From an uncultured Phycisphaerales bacterium (GTDB taxonomy: Bacteria; Planctomycetota; Phycisphaerae; Phycisphaerales; UBA1924): a stretch of DNA of 51,583 nucleotides. Shown here piece after piece: positions 26,619 to 34,478 of the stretch. The stretch spans positions 1-51,583 of the forward strand of contig CAIYWI010000087.1 of assembly GCA_903929885.1 (NCBI GenBank), written 5' to 3'. A program made the position numbers and the translations under genes. Under the pieces are notes generated by a model, which saw only the letters and a program-made list of their open reading frames with translations, searched no databases and was not told where the DNA came from. Every line of letters starts with the position of its first letter. The stretch's first letter is position 1.

Positions 26619-27890
26619 TCACTGACGCCGCAGTTCCTCGGCCAGGGCCTTGGCGAAGTACTCGTACTGCTCGGGGGTGTTGTACACCTGGGCCGAGAGT
26701 CGGACGACGCGGGCCTGCGTGAGGTTGAAACGCCACACGGGGGTGACGATGCCGTGACGCTCGTAGAGGGCGTCCTGAAGGGGGTCGTCGTAGCGGGTGG
26801 GGCATCCGTCGATGCCGCCGACCGGATCTGGCACGATGACGCTGGTCATGGTGCCGGTCATGTGTTCGGGAGCGGTGTGGACGGTGCAGCCCAGGGGCTC
26901 GAGCACGGGAGCGATGATCTCCCGAGCGAGCATGATCTTCTCGTGGTTCTCCCGCATGAGCTGGGGCCAGCCGCCGGGGAGGAGTTGGCCCATGGCCTCG
27001 ATCGCCTTGGGCAACGTGAGGATGTGGGAGTAGTCGAGGGTGCCCTGGTAGTCAAAGTCGCGGAGGAACATGGCCCGGTCGTGGCGGACCTTGCTGACGC
27101 GGCTCGACAGTTGGAGGGGGCGGAAGCCCGCCTGCTTGTCGGACCGAACGTAGAGGAAGCCGATGCCCTTGGGGCCGCTGAGCCACTTGTGGCCGCTGCC
27201 GATGAAGTAGGTGGGCTTGAGGGCGGCCAGGTCGACGGGAATCTGGCCGGGCGAGTGAGCGCCGTCGACGCAGACGTCAATGCCGCGGGCGTTGAGCTCG
27301 CGGACGATGGGGGCCACCGGGAAGACCAGCGAGGTGCAGCTGGTGACGTGGCTGATGAAGGCGATGCGGGTGCGGGGCCCGACCTTGGCCAGGAACCGCT
27401 CGGCCACGGTGGCGGCGTCGTCGATCGGGTAGGGAATCTCGGCCTTGACGACCTTGGCCCCGGTGCGGGCGCAGACCCGCTCGAGTTCGTTGGGCAGCGA
27501 CTGGTACTCGTGGTCGGTGATCAGGACCTCGTCGCCCGGTTCCAGTCTCGTGTTGTTCAGGACCGTGCAGAGGGCGACCGTGGCGTTGGGCAGCGGAGCC
27601 AGATCGGCGGCACGGCAGTTGAGGAACCCGGCCAAGGCGGCCCGAACCTCGTCGAGCATGGGCTCGAGGTCGACCTTGTAGAACCGCACCGGGTCGCGTT
27701 CGAGCCGCTCGCGGAGCTGCGACTGCTGGCGCATGGCCGCCCGCGGCATCGCGCCGTACGACCCGTGGTTGAGGAAGGTCAGGGCGGGGTCGATGGACCA
27801 CTCGCCGCCGCCGAGCGAGAGACGTCCAGCGGGCGTCTCGGCGAGCAGGGCGGTGGCAACGGCGGAGGGGGTCACGAAGGTGCTCAGCAT
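26619..27890 (-). CDS. class V PLP-dependent aminotransferase-fold enzyme (isopenicillin N epimerase-like)
   Basis: A 423-residue fold-type I enzyme. The N-terminal WSIDPALTFLNHGSYGAMPR is typical of the CefD/EgtE-like group. Substrate and cofactor residues lie in PLPNATVALCTVLNN and DGAHSPGQIPVDL (Asp and His that hold the pyridine ring), and the Schiff-base Lys in YFIGSGHKWLSGPKGIGF. It could be an epimerase, a desulfurase-like or a C-S lyase; sequence alone does not decide. ATG 27890 is chosen because the family N-terminus begins just after it. TACACA ends six bases upstream and no Shine-Dalgarno is visible. A stem-loop element follows the stop. Confidence 0.85.
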   Translation of the reverse strand: MLSTFVTPSAVATALLAETPAGRLSLGGGEWSIDPALTFLNHGSYGAMPRAAMRQQSQLRERLERDPVRFYKVDLEPMLDEVRAALAGFLNCRAADLAPLPNATVALCTVLNNTRLEPGDEVLITDHEYQSLPNELERVCARTGAKVVKAEIPYPIDDAATVAERFLAKVGPRTRIAFISHVTSCTSLVFPVAPIVRELNARGIDVCVDGAHSPGQIPVDLAALKPTYFIGSGHKWLSGPKGIGFLYVRSDKQAGFRPLQLSSRVSKVRHDRAMFLRDFDYQGTLDYSHILTLPKAIEAMGQLLPGGWPQLMRENHEKIMLAREIIAPVLEPLGCTVHTAPEHMTGTMTSVIVPDPVGGIDGCPTRYDDPLQDALYERHGIVTPVWRFNLTQARVVRLSAQVYNTPEQYEYFAKALAEELRRQ

Positions 27891-27896
27891 CGCGCT

Positions 27897-27902
27897 TGTG
27901 TA
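27897..27902 (-). promoter_or_regulatory. -10-like element of the PLP-enzyme gene
   Basis: TACACA, six bases before the ATG; the final T of the recurrent hexamer is replaced by A, so it is weaker than the others. Confidence 0.4.
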
Positions 27903-28042
27903 TCGGTCACGGAGGCGGCGATGGTACACACGACACGCGCGCGTGTCACCGCACGCGACGAAGGTGGTTCGCGTCTGGGCCTGAATTCACTGGAGCAAAT
28001 CGTCTGTCGAGTCGTCGCGTTTTTTCGCGAATCGCGCGCGAG

Positions 28043-28375
28043 TCACGCCGAGGCGTCGAGCGTGGCGCCGGCGGCGACGCCCGTCGCCGCGGCGTTGGCC
28101 GCCGCCGCCGACCGATGCATCGCGATGGCGCCCAGGGTCGCCCGGACCTCGCCTGCCACCGACTCGTCGGCGAGGATCGATCGATCGACCCGACCGGCCA
28201 CGAGCGAGTCGCGGATCCGCTGCTGCATCCGCGCAATCGGGGACAGCTCCAGCCGATCGACCGCCTGAGCGCGAGGGGCGGCATCCGCCGGAACCTCGGC
28301 CTCGGGCCCGCGCGTCGGCGTGGCCGTCGAGGGATAGGCCGCCGCGAGTCGCAACTGCATGGGCGTGATCGTCAT
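28043..28375 (-). CDS. small hypothetical protein with a FlgM-like pattern
   Basis: A 110-residue protein. Its middle, AVDRLELSPIARMQQRIRDSLVAGR, resembles the shape of anti-sigma-28 FlgM-like and flagellar rod-associated small proteins (short D.L.LS...... segment followed by R..I..G), but this is too short to name. The C-terminus is Ala-rich and ends in GATLDASA. It starts directly after a perfect -10 (TATGAT, six-base gap), with no ribosome-binding site. The neighbours are a PLP enzyme and a lipoprotein gene, which give no functional clue. The leading M-T-I-T-P-M and the promoter together make it a real gene. Confidence 0.6.
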   Translation of the reverse strand: MTITPMQLRLAAAYPSTATPTRGPEAEVPADAAPRAQAVDRLELSPIARMQQRIRDSLVAGRVDRSILADESVAGEVRATLGAIAMHRSAAAANAAATGVAAGATLDASA

Positions 28376-28381
28376 GCAGCC

Positions 28382-28387
28382 ATCATA
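28382..28387 (-). promoter_or_regulatory. -10 element, leaderless gene at 28375
   Basis: TATGAT, six bases before the ATG. Extended context CTGGTATGAT. No Shine-Dalgarno. Confidence 0.65.
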
Positions 28388-28573
28388 CCAGCTGCACGAC
28401 GAATCGCACAAACCCCGAACAGGGGATTTTGACGCCTTCTTCGTTCCGCTGGCCCGTCGAGTACGCCGCGGTCGACGGCACGTGCCCGGCACTGGGCTCA
28501 CGAAGGCAGAAAGGGGCTGGCAGGGCGGGGCCAAAGTCCTGCAGCCGCATGGGATCGCGGCAGCCGCGAGACC

Positions 28574-28789
28574 TCACTGGCCGGTGAGCAATCGCTGGCG
28601 GATGTTGGGCCGCCTCGAGCCGAACTCGTCGTAGACGTAGCTGGGCGCCCGCTGGTCGCGGATGGCGTCGAAGCGGTCGTACTGGCTGCGGGGTTCGTCC
28701 GGAACGAGCACGGGCGTTTCGCAACCCGACGCCGCGGCGAGGGCGGCGATCAGCGCAAGGGCCCGGATGGCAGGGACGCGACGCTTCAT
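28574..28789 (-). CDS. small lipoprotein of unknown function
   Basis: A 71-residue precursor. MKRRVPAIRALALIAALAAASGC is a lipoprotein signal with the lipobox AASGC; the mature part is only about 49 residues, rich in Arg, Asp and Tyr (DEPRSQYDRFDAIRDQRAPS). Nothing in it suggests an enzyme. TACACT ends six bases before the ATG. It lies 31 bases after the permease gene on the same strand and may also be transcribed from further upstream. Confidence 0.7.
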   Translation of the reverse strand: MKRRVPAIRALALIAALAAASGCETPVLVPDEPRSQYDRFDAIRDQRAPSYVYDEFGSRRPNIRQRLLTGQ

Positions 28790-28795
28790 CCGTGG

Positions 28796-28801
28796 AGTGT
28801 A
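28796..28801 (-). promoter_or_regulatory. -10 element, leaderless lipoprotein gene at 28789
   Basis: TACACT, six bases before the ATG, overlapping the gap after the permease gene. Confidence 0.55.
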
Positions 28802-28820
28802 GACCCGGCCCGCGCCACGA

Positions 28821-30182
28821 TCAGTCCTTGGAAATGGGCAGCACGTCGTCGGCCTTGCCGGTGGCCCAGTCCCGCACCCTCGGCCAGAAGACCTCCTTCA
28901 GGAGGATCTTGATGCACGCCGCGATGGGAATCGCCAGCAGCAGCCCGTAGAAGCCCGCGAGCGAGCCGCCCGCGATGGAGGCGAAGAGGATCGTGGGCGT
29001 GTCCATGTTGGTGGCCTTGCCTTGGATCCGCGGGGTCAGCAGGTAGTCGTCGAGCACCTGCGTGAGGGCCAGGACGGCCAGGGGCGAACCGACGATCCAC
29101 CACCATGAGGCCTGCCACCCCTCGCCGGGTTCGAGCCACATCAGGAGCATGATCACCGGGGCGGCCAGGCCCGCGGCATAGGGCACGAGCGTCAGGGCCC
29201 CCACCACCAGTCCGGCGATCCACGCCGCGGGCGCGCCGATGAGGACGTACCCGATCGTGTACACGCCGATCAGCGTGGCGCAGATGATCAGCCGCCCGCG
29301 GATGAACCCCGAGATCACGACGTCCATCTTGGCGACCAGGTCCAGCACTCGACCCTTCTTGTGCTCCGGCAGGAGGCTTTCCCAGAAGGCGAGCACCTGC
29401 CCGTAGCCCGTGCAGAAGAAGAAGAAAAAGAAGGCCGTGAGGGCGATGATGGTGACGAACTTCACGCCCGAGGAGACAAGCGAAAAGACGGCGCCGACGG
29501 CCCCCCCGCCCGCCTGAAGCAGGTTGCGTCCCAGTTCGGAGGAGTGCTGCTTGAGGAACTCGCGCGTGAACTCGAGAAGCCGGAAGAGGTCGGAGGGTTC
29601 CTCCGCCTGTTCCATCGCCAACTGAGCCGCCACCGCCGCCGGGGGCGGTGCATCGACCGGTCGCGGCGTCTGCGCCTCGACCGCCGCGGCTCGTTCGCGT
29701 TCAGCCGCGGCGGCGGCCTTGGCCCGCTCCTCGACGATGTAGTCCCGGATCATGAGCCAGGCATTGGACCTGATCTGCACCTGGAGTCGCAGGTCCTCTC
29801 GCTCGGGAGCCCGCACCGACTGGCTGACGACATCGATGCTCCGGATCACGCCCTGGACGTACCGAACGCCCTGCATCACCGAGTAGGTCATGCCGATGGT
29901 CAGCGGCACCAGCACGAGGATGCCGGACAGGAGGAGGATGCTTGCCGCCACCCGGGCACGGCCGATGCGACCGCCGTCGGTCATGCGGCGGACCAGGGGT
30001 TCGAAGAGGTACGCCAAGGTCAGCGCCAGCAGGATGGGCACCGTGACGATGCTGAGGACATAGCCGAGGTAGACGATTCCCAGGACGGCGGCAAGGACGA
30101 GCAGATCACGCAGCGGCTGGATCTGCCACAGGTGCAGGTGGGGCCAGGCGTCTCGCGGCGCATTCCCGTCGTCGTGACTCAT
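28821..30182 (-). CDS. AI-2E-family (UPF0118/PerM) membrane transporter
   Basis: A 453-residue inner-membrane protein. It starts with helices in LLVLAAVLGIVYLGYVLSIV and TVPILLALTLAYLFEPLV, then shows a long hydrophilic, Ala/Glu/Arg-rich insert (about 140-205, with a likely coiled coil AKAAAAAERERAAA) before the second bundle. The second half has the family phrases GFIRGRLIICATLIGVYTIG, LVPYAAGLAAPVIMLL and LDDYLLTPRIQGKATNMDTP. Substrates vary between members (autoinducer, Na+/H+, or unknown), so none is assigned. The start at 30182 follows TACACT by six bases. It follows the acetyltransferase on the same strand by 42 bases. Confidence 0.9.
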   Translation of the reverse strand: MSHDDGNAPRDAWPHLHLWQIQPLRDLLVLAAVLGIVYLGYVLSIVTVPILLALTLAYLFEPLVRRMTDGGRIGRARVAASILLLSGILVLVPLTIGMTYSVMQGVRYVQGVIRSIDVVSQSVRAPEREDLRLQVQIRSNAWLMIRDYIVEERAKAAAAAERERAAAVEAQTPRPVDAPPPAAVAAQLAMEQAEEPSDLFRLLEFTREFLKQHSSELGRNLLQAGGGAVGAVFSLVSSGVKFVTIIALTAFFFFFFCTGYGQVLAFWESLLPEHKKGRVLDLVAKMDVVISGFIRGRLIICATLIGVYTIGYVLIGAPAAWIAGLVVGALTLVPYAAGLAAPVIMLLMWLEPGEGWQASWWWIVGSPLAVLALTQVLDDYLLTPRIQGKATNMDTPTILFASIAGGSLAGFYGLLLAIPIAACIKILLKEVFWPRVRDWATGKADDVLPISKD

Positions 30183-30188
30183 GCGTCC

Positions 30189-30194
30189 AGTGTA
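30189..30194 (-). promoter_or_regulatory. -10 element, leaderless permease gene
   Basis: TACACT, six bases before ATG 30182, in the context CCTACACTGGACGC. Confidence 0.6.
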
Positions 30195-30224
30195 GGTGGA
30201 ACGCATCCGGTCACGATCGACGCC

Positions 30225-30845
30225 TCACACGCGCGGCCGATCCTTGATGCGTCGGGCCGGCGTGCCGACGTAGACGCCCCAGGGGTCGAGGTCGCGGAAC
30301 GCCGAGGAGCGGGCGCCGAGCAACGCCCCTTGGCGGACGGTGACGCCCGGACCGACGAACGCGTCGGCCATGAGCCAGGCATCGTCCTCGAGGACGATGG
30401 GCGGGCGGAGCAGCGGCAGCGAGGGGTGGTTCATGTCGTGCGCGCCGGCGCACAAGTGGGAGTACTGGCCGATGCTGACGCGGTCGCCCAGGGTGATGGG
30501 GCCCAAGGCGTAGATGATGGCGTGCTCGCCGACGGCGCACGACTCGCCGCAGGAGAAGTTCCACGGACACTCGAAGTGGGCGGTGCGCTTGACGCCGGTG
30601 CGTCGCCCGACCTTGGCGCCAAAGAGGCGCAACAGCCACGCGCGGAACCCGTACCACGTGGTGAAGGAGTACCGAAAGAGCGTCATCTCGACCAGGCCCC
30701 ACAGGAGCCGGGCGAGGCGTTCCTTGCGCGAATACGGGGACGTGTAGCGCCCGTCGGCTCGCCGGAGCTGGTCGGGATCGGCCAGATAGGGGTTGGGCCC
30801 CGCTTCGGCGCGATCATCGGGCTGGTCGGTGCGGTGCTCGTCCAT
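30225..30845 (-). CDS. WcaF-like hexapeptide-repeat acetyltransferase
   Basis: A 206-residue left-handed beta-helix transferase that likely acetylates a sugar of an exported glycan. After a polar N-terminus it has the family entry RYSFTTWYGFRAWLLRLFGA and then hexapeptide turns (AKVGRRTGVKRTAHFE, VGEHAIIYALGPITLGDRV, VGPGVTVRQGALLGARS), with catalytic His probably in AGAHDMNHP. The end VYVGTPARRIKDRPR is the standard closing turn of colanic-acid-type transferases. ATG 30845 is preferred over an in-frame GTG at 30854; GGAG lies eight bases upstream. Only 15 bases separate it from the tandem glycosyltransferase, so the two form an operon. Confidence 0.9.
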   Translation of the reverse strand: MDEHRTDQPDDRAEAGPNPYLADPDQLRRADGRYTSPYSRKERLARLLWGLVEMTLFRYSFTTWYGFRAWLLRLFGAKVGRRTGVKRTAHFECPWNFSCGESCAVGEHAIIYALGPITLGDRVSIGQYSHLCAGAHDMNHPSLPLLRPPIVLEDDAWLMADAFVGPGVTVRQGALLGARSSAFRDLDPWGVYVGTPARRIKDRPRV

Positions 30846-30860
30846 CGACCTCACTCCGTC

Positions 30861-33020
30861 TCACACCACGCGGCTGGAACGCTCTCGCTCCTGCTGAGCC
30901 ATCTCCTTCGCCTTGGCGATCGAGACGAACTCGTACCACGACAGCAGGCGGCACATGACCAGCCCCGCGTAGCCGTCCATCCACCCCTTCTGGAACACGT
31001 AGGAATAGATGAACCGCAAGGTCGGCCGCAGGGGGAGCTTGCGGCCGAACCGCTTGATCCAGCGCCGCCGCTCGATGGGACCGCCGAAGAGCGAGGCGTT
31101 CACCGCGCCCAGGTCGCCGGCCCTGGCGGCATGCGCCTCCCAGGTGGTGTAGCGGTTGTGCTTCTCGATCCACGCCGAGAGGTCGGGATAGGCGTAGTGC
31201 AGGAACTCGTGAGCGAGGTAGCCGGCATCGCCGGTGGACATCACGATGTGCTCGTGCACCTCGTTGTCGCCGCTGCCCGTGTCGCCCAGGTTGCCGATGC
31301 GCTCGTAGCGACCCAGCTTGTGCTTGAGCAGGCGCACGTTCCACGACGGGTAGTAGCCGCACCCCTTGAGCCAGCGGCCGAGGAACATGAACCGCCGGTT
31401 GACCCAGAACCCGTCGCCGCAACCGGCTCGTGCGCCGTGCGTGGGCACCCACTGGCCCGTGACCACCTGACGGATCTCCTCGGCCAACTCCTCGGTCATG
31501 TACTCGTCGGCGTCGAGAATCATCACCCACTCGTTCTTCCAGGGGATGCACTCGAGGGCCCAGTTCTTCTTCTTGGGCCAGCCCGTCTTGCGGTCGTAGT
31601 TGAACTGGTAGACATCCGCGCCCATCGCCTGCGAGAGCGCGATCGTGCCGTCGGTGGAGCGGCTGTCGACGACCACCAGTTCCGTCGCCCAGTTGCAGCG
31701 ACGCAGGCACTCGACGATGTTGCGTTCCTCGTTCTTGACGGGCACGAGGATCGACACGGGCACCGACTTGTACGCGGGCCAGCGGCCGGGGATGTTGACG
31801 TGGGGCTTGAGCTGCGTCACCAGTCCGGCGACCTCCGAACGCAGCGGCTCGGGGACCGGGGGCTCGCCGGGGGGCGGCAGGGGCACGCCCGTGGCCGAAT
31901 CGGGCTTGGCCTCGACCATCGGCGCGGGGGTTGGCGCGGGCGTCGCGATGGACGCAAGCGGGCGGGTTTCCGCCGCGGGCGTGACGGGCGCCATCGTCGC
32001 GCCGGGGCCTGCGACCACCTCGGGCGTGTTGGCGATCTGACCTTCGGGAACGGCCAGCCCCTTGGAGGGCTCCTCGGCGAGTCGCTTGGCGTCCTCGTCG
32101 ATGCGGAGCGTGCGGATCTCCGCGAGCTTGAGGGAGATGAGCAGGTCGTAGGTGGCCAGCAGGAGGCAGAATCGCAGGCCCGCGACCCCGTCGAGGAAGC
32201 CCAATCGCACGATGTACATGTAGAAGAACCGCCACAGGCCCGAGAGGGGCAGGCGGGGCAGGACGTTGCGCTTGAGCCAGCGGCGCATCGCGATGCCGCG
32301 TTCGAGCGGACCTGCGTCCTCGCGTCGGCGAAGGAGGCGTTCGCGCGTGAGTTCGCGGGCCTCGAGGGTGGAATAGCGATTGTGCTTGGCGATGAGGTGT
32401 TCGAGGCCGCGACGGTCCTCGTGATTCATGAGGTGAATCAGGCGACTGGTGGGCCCGTCCACGATCATGTGCTCGTGCACCTCGCGTTCCTCGTAGCGGG
32501 CCTTGCCGCGCTTGAAGAAGCGGAGGTTGTAGCTGGGGAAGTAGCCGCAGTGGCGGATGGGGCTGCCCAGGAAGTAGGTCAGGCGGTTGACGTAGAAGCC
32601 CGACTCCTCGACGGCGCCCACGGGCCTGGCGGCCACCGCGAGCAGTTCGTCGCGCAGTTCGGGCGTGATCGACTCGTCGGCGTCGAGGATGAAGACCCAG
32701 TCGGCGCGGAGGGGGAGGTGCTCGAGCGCCCAGTTCTTCTGCTTGGCGTAGCCCAACCACGGTTGCACGACGCAGTGGACGCCGAACCTGGCGGCGATCT
32801 CGCGGGTGGCATCGGTGCTCTGCGAGTCGACCACGTGCACCACGTCGGCCCAGGCCACCACGCTGCGGATCGCCTCGGTGAGGTTCAACTCCTCGTTGAA
32901 GGCGGGGATCACCACCTCGATGTTGCTGCGACCCTCGAGCGTCCGGAAGGGCGAGGGCCGACCCCCCGTTGCATCGGGGAAGGCGGAGTCGACGACTGGA
33001 TGGGGCGAGGGATCCGTCAC
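30861..33020 (-). CDS. tandem GT2-GT2 glycosyltransferase fusion
   Basis: A 719-residue protein made of two complete family 2 glycosyltransferase domains joined by a Pro/Ala-rich linker (about 325-395). Domain 1 (about 31-305) starts NIEVVIPAFNEELNLTEAIR and has the DAD metal motif at 113-115. Domain 2 (about 420-705) starts VSILVPVKNEERNIVECLRR and has DAD at 503-505. Both share the phrases K.KNWALE, DADE.(I/M)T.EL, EVHEHM/I and KHNRY(S/T)T, and both end in a hydrophobic R(F/W)(F/I)Y.Y segment, which points to internal duplication of a WaaE/KdtX-like lipopolysaccharide-core transferase. GTG 33020 is the start giving a short N-terminus; SD is not evident. It heads an operon with the acetyltransferase. 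Confidence 0.88.
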   Translation of the reverse strand: MTDPSPHPVVDSAFPDATGGRPSPFRTLEGRSNIEVVIPAFNEELNLTEAIRSVVAWADVVHVVDSQSTDATREIAARFGVHCVVQPWLGYAKQKNWALEHLPLRADWVFILDADESITPELRDELLAVAARPVGAVEESGFYVNRLTYFLGSPIRHCGYFPSYNLRFFKRGKARYEEREVHEHMIVDGPTSRLIHLMNHEDRRGLEHLIAKHNRYSTLEARELTRERLLRRREDAGPLERGIAMRRWLKRNVLPRLPLSGLWRFFYMYIVRLGFLDGVAGLRFCLLLATYDLLISLKLAEIRTLRIDEDAKRLAEEPSKGLAVPEGQIANTPEVVAGPGATMAPVTPAAETRPLASIATPAPTPAPMVEAKPDSATGVPLPPPGEPPVPEPLRSEVAGLVTQLKPHVNIPGRWPAYKSVPVSILVPVKNEERNIVECLRRCNWATELVVVDSRSTDGTIALSQAMGADVYQFNYDRKTGWPKKKNWALECIPWKNEWVMILDADEYMTEELAEEIRQVVTGQWVPTHGARAGCGDGFWVNRRFMFLGRWLKGCGYYPSWNVRLLKHKLGRYERIGNLGDTGSGDNEVHEHIVMSTGDAGYLAHEFLHYAYPDLSAWIEKHNRYTTWEAHAARAGDLGAVNASLFGGPIERRRWIKRFGRKLPLRPTLRFIYSYVFQKGWMDGYAGLVMCRLLSWYEFVSIAKAKEMAQQERERSSRVV

Positions 33021-33068
33021 GGCTGGGGCGCTGCGGGGCTGCGTTCCTCCCGGAACGGCCCGGGTCGC

Positions 33069-33074
33069 AGTATA
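33069..33074 (-). promoter_or_regulatory. -10 element of the glycosyltransferase-acetyltransferase operon
   Basis: TATACT in the extended context CCGATATACTGCGACC, 48 bases before GTG 33020. Confidence 0.55.
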
Positions 33075-33204
33075 TCGGCGATTCGAGGGTTCGCCCCCTG
33101 TGGCCGACCGTCGCCCGAGAAGGGGATGCGCCCACATGCCGGCGCCGAGGCCGCCGCGACGGCGAAGGGGCCTGCGCGTGGCGCGTGCAAGGCCGGCGGG
33201 CCGA

Positions 33205-33210
33205 TATGCT
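33205..33210 (+). promoter_or_regulatory. -10 element of the UbiA-family gene
   Basis: TATGCT in the context CCGATATGCTCTGCGACC, nearly matching the divergent promoter at 33069-33074 (shared CCGATATnCTnTGCGACC-like core). It ends 15 bases before the ATG. Confidence 0.55.
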
Positions 33211-33225
33211 CTGCGACCGCGCCGC

Positions 33226-34170
33226 ATGCCCTCGCTCCCCGTGAACCTCCTTCGACTCGCCCGGCCCACCCAGTGGGCCAAGAGTCTCTTCGTCCTGCTC
33301 GGCCCCCTCTACGGCCTGCGCGACCACCCCTACACGCCCGACCTGGCCCGCGGCGCGCTGCTCGCGGCCGGCGCCTTCGCCTTGGCCAGCAGCGCGTGCT
33401 ATTGCGTCAACGACATTCTCGACGCCCCTCGCGATCGCCATCACCCCCGCAAGCGACACCGCCCGGTGGCCTCGGGGCAGGTCTCGCCCGCCACGGCCTG
33501 GCTGCTGGCCCTCGTCTTCGCGTGCGGTTCGGTCGCCCTCGCGATGCTCCTGCCCAGCCCCGCCAAGTGGGCCGTGCTGGCGACCATCGGGCTCTACGTG
33601 CTGAACGTCACGGCCTACTCGGCCTTCCTCAAGCACGTCGCGGTGCTCGACGTGCTCTCCCTCTCGTCGGGATTCGTGCTGCGGGTGGTGGGCGGCTGCG
33701 TGGCGGCGGCCATCGCTCCCAGCACGTGGCTGCTCAACGTCACCTTCTTCCTCTCCATGTTCCTCGCCTTCGGCAAGCGACTGGGCGAGCGACGGATGCT
33801 TGGCGACAACGCCTCCAACGCCCGGGGCGTGCAGACCGTCTACACCGACGACACCCTCCGCATGTTCGTGGTCGTGACCGCCGTCGCCACGCTCATCACC
33901 TACGCCTTCTACGTGCAATCGCGCGACGCGGCCAGCCGCTGGATCGTCGCCGGCTTCCCCGAGGGCGTGAACGTCCTGTGGCTCTCGCTGCTCCCGGCCA
34001 CCTACGCGCTGGCCCGGGCCATCATGCTCCTCGACCGCGGGCAGTACGACGACCCCACCGAGATCGCCGCCAAGGATCCGCCGATGCAGATCGCCGCGGC
34101 GATCTTCGTCGCGGCGACCATCATCGCCATGTGGACCACGCCATGGGCCGCGTCGAGCGCCGCGTCGTGA
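33226..34170 (+). CDS. UbiA-family prenyltransferase, DPPR synthase type
   Basis: A 314-residue membrane protein with about eight to nine helices. The first Asp-rich motif is VNDILDAPRDRHHPRKRHRP followed by VASG, the pattern of decaprenylphosphate phosphoribosyltransferase (first step to the arabinose donor decaprenyl-phosphoryl arabinose) and related polyprenyl transferases. The second motif region is LNVTFFLSMFLAFGKRLGERR, again as in that branch, not in quinone-making UbiA. It is divergent from the GT2-GT2/acetyltransferase operon, which fits a polyprenyl-linked sugar used for the envelope. The exact acceptor cannot be read from sequence. Confidence 0.87.
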   Translation: MPSLPVNLLRLARPTQWAKSLFVLLGPLYGLRDHPYTPDLARGALLAAGAFALASSACYCVNDILDAPRDRHHPRKRHRPVASGQVSPATAWLLALVFACGSVALAMLLPSPAKWAVLATIGLYVLNVTAYSAFLKHVAVLDVLSLSSGFVLRVVGGCVAAAIAPSTWLLNVTFFLSMFLAFGKRLGERRMLGDNASNARGVQTVYTDDTLRMFVVVTAVATLITYAFYVQSRDAASRWIVAGFPEGVNVLWLSLLPATYALARAIMLLDRGQYDDPTEIAAKDPPMQIAAAIFVAATIIAMWTTPWAASSAAS

Positions 34171-34478
34171 GCGTGCTCGCTCCGACCGAGCCGTGAGCGA
34201 ATCGCCACGGCGGCTTCCCGCCCCGCTTCAATGCCACGACGACCGGGAATGAACGGACCGGACGTCTGCTGATGAACCATCGCCTGATGAGCCACGGGCA
34301 CCCGCTGACCATCTTCGAGGTCAATCGACGCATGAAGTGCCTCGCGTCGCCAGACCGGGCCAATCAGCGCGACTGCGGCCCCTTCGCGAACATCATGCTC
34401 GGCAATGCGCCCGCCGCCGTGAGGCGACTGACGGGCGAGAACCGATCCCGACGGCGGTGAACGACGCCTCGGCGACGC
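34171..34478. other. convergent gap between UbiA-family and GH31 genes
   Basis: Both genes point into this stretch. I see only short imperfect stems (such as GAGCG/CGCTC near 34170-34185) without T-runs. Two short open frames exist but lack ribosome-binding sites, promoters and any family likeness. Confidence 0.4.

Noticed and set aside
29361..34196. Open frame of 1611 codons on the plus strand
   Set aside because: It covers the antisense of the permease, acetyltransferase and GT2-GT2 genes and part of the UbiA-family gene in another frame; composition is artefactual and no domain is visible.
34121..34460. Two small open frames (plus 34272-34460, minus 34121-34363)
   Set aside because: No ribosome-binding site, promoter or similarity; they lie in a convergent gap and one overlaps the UbiA-family gene.
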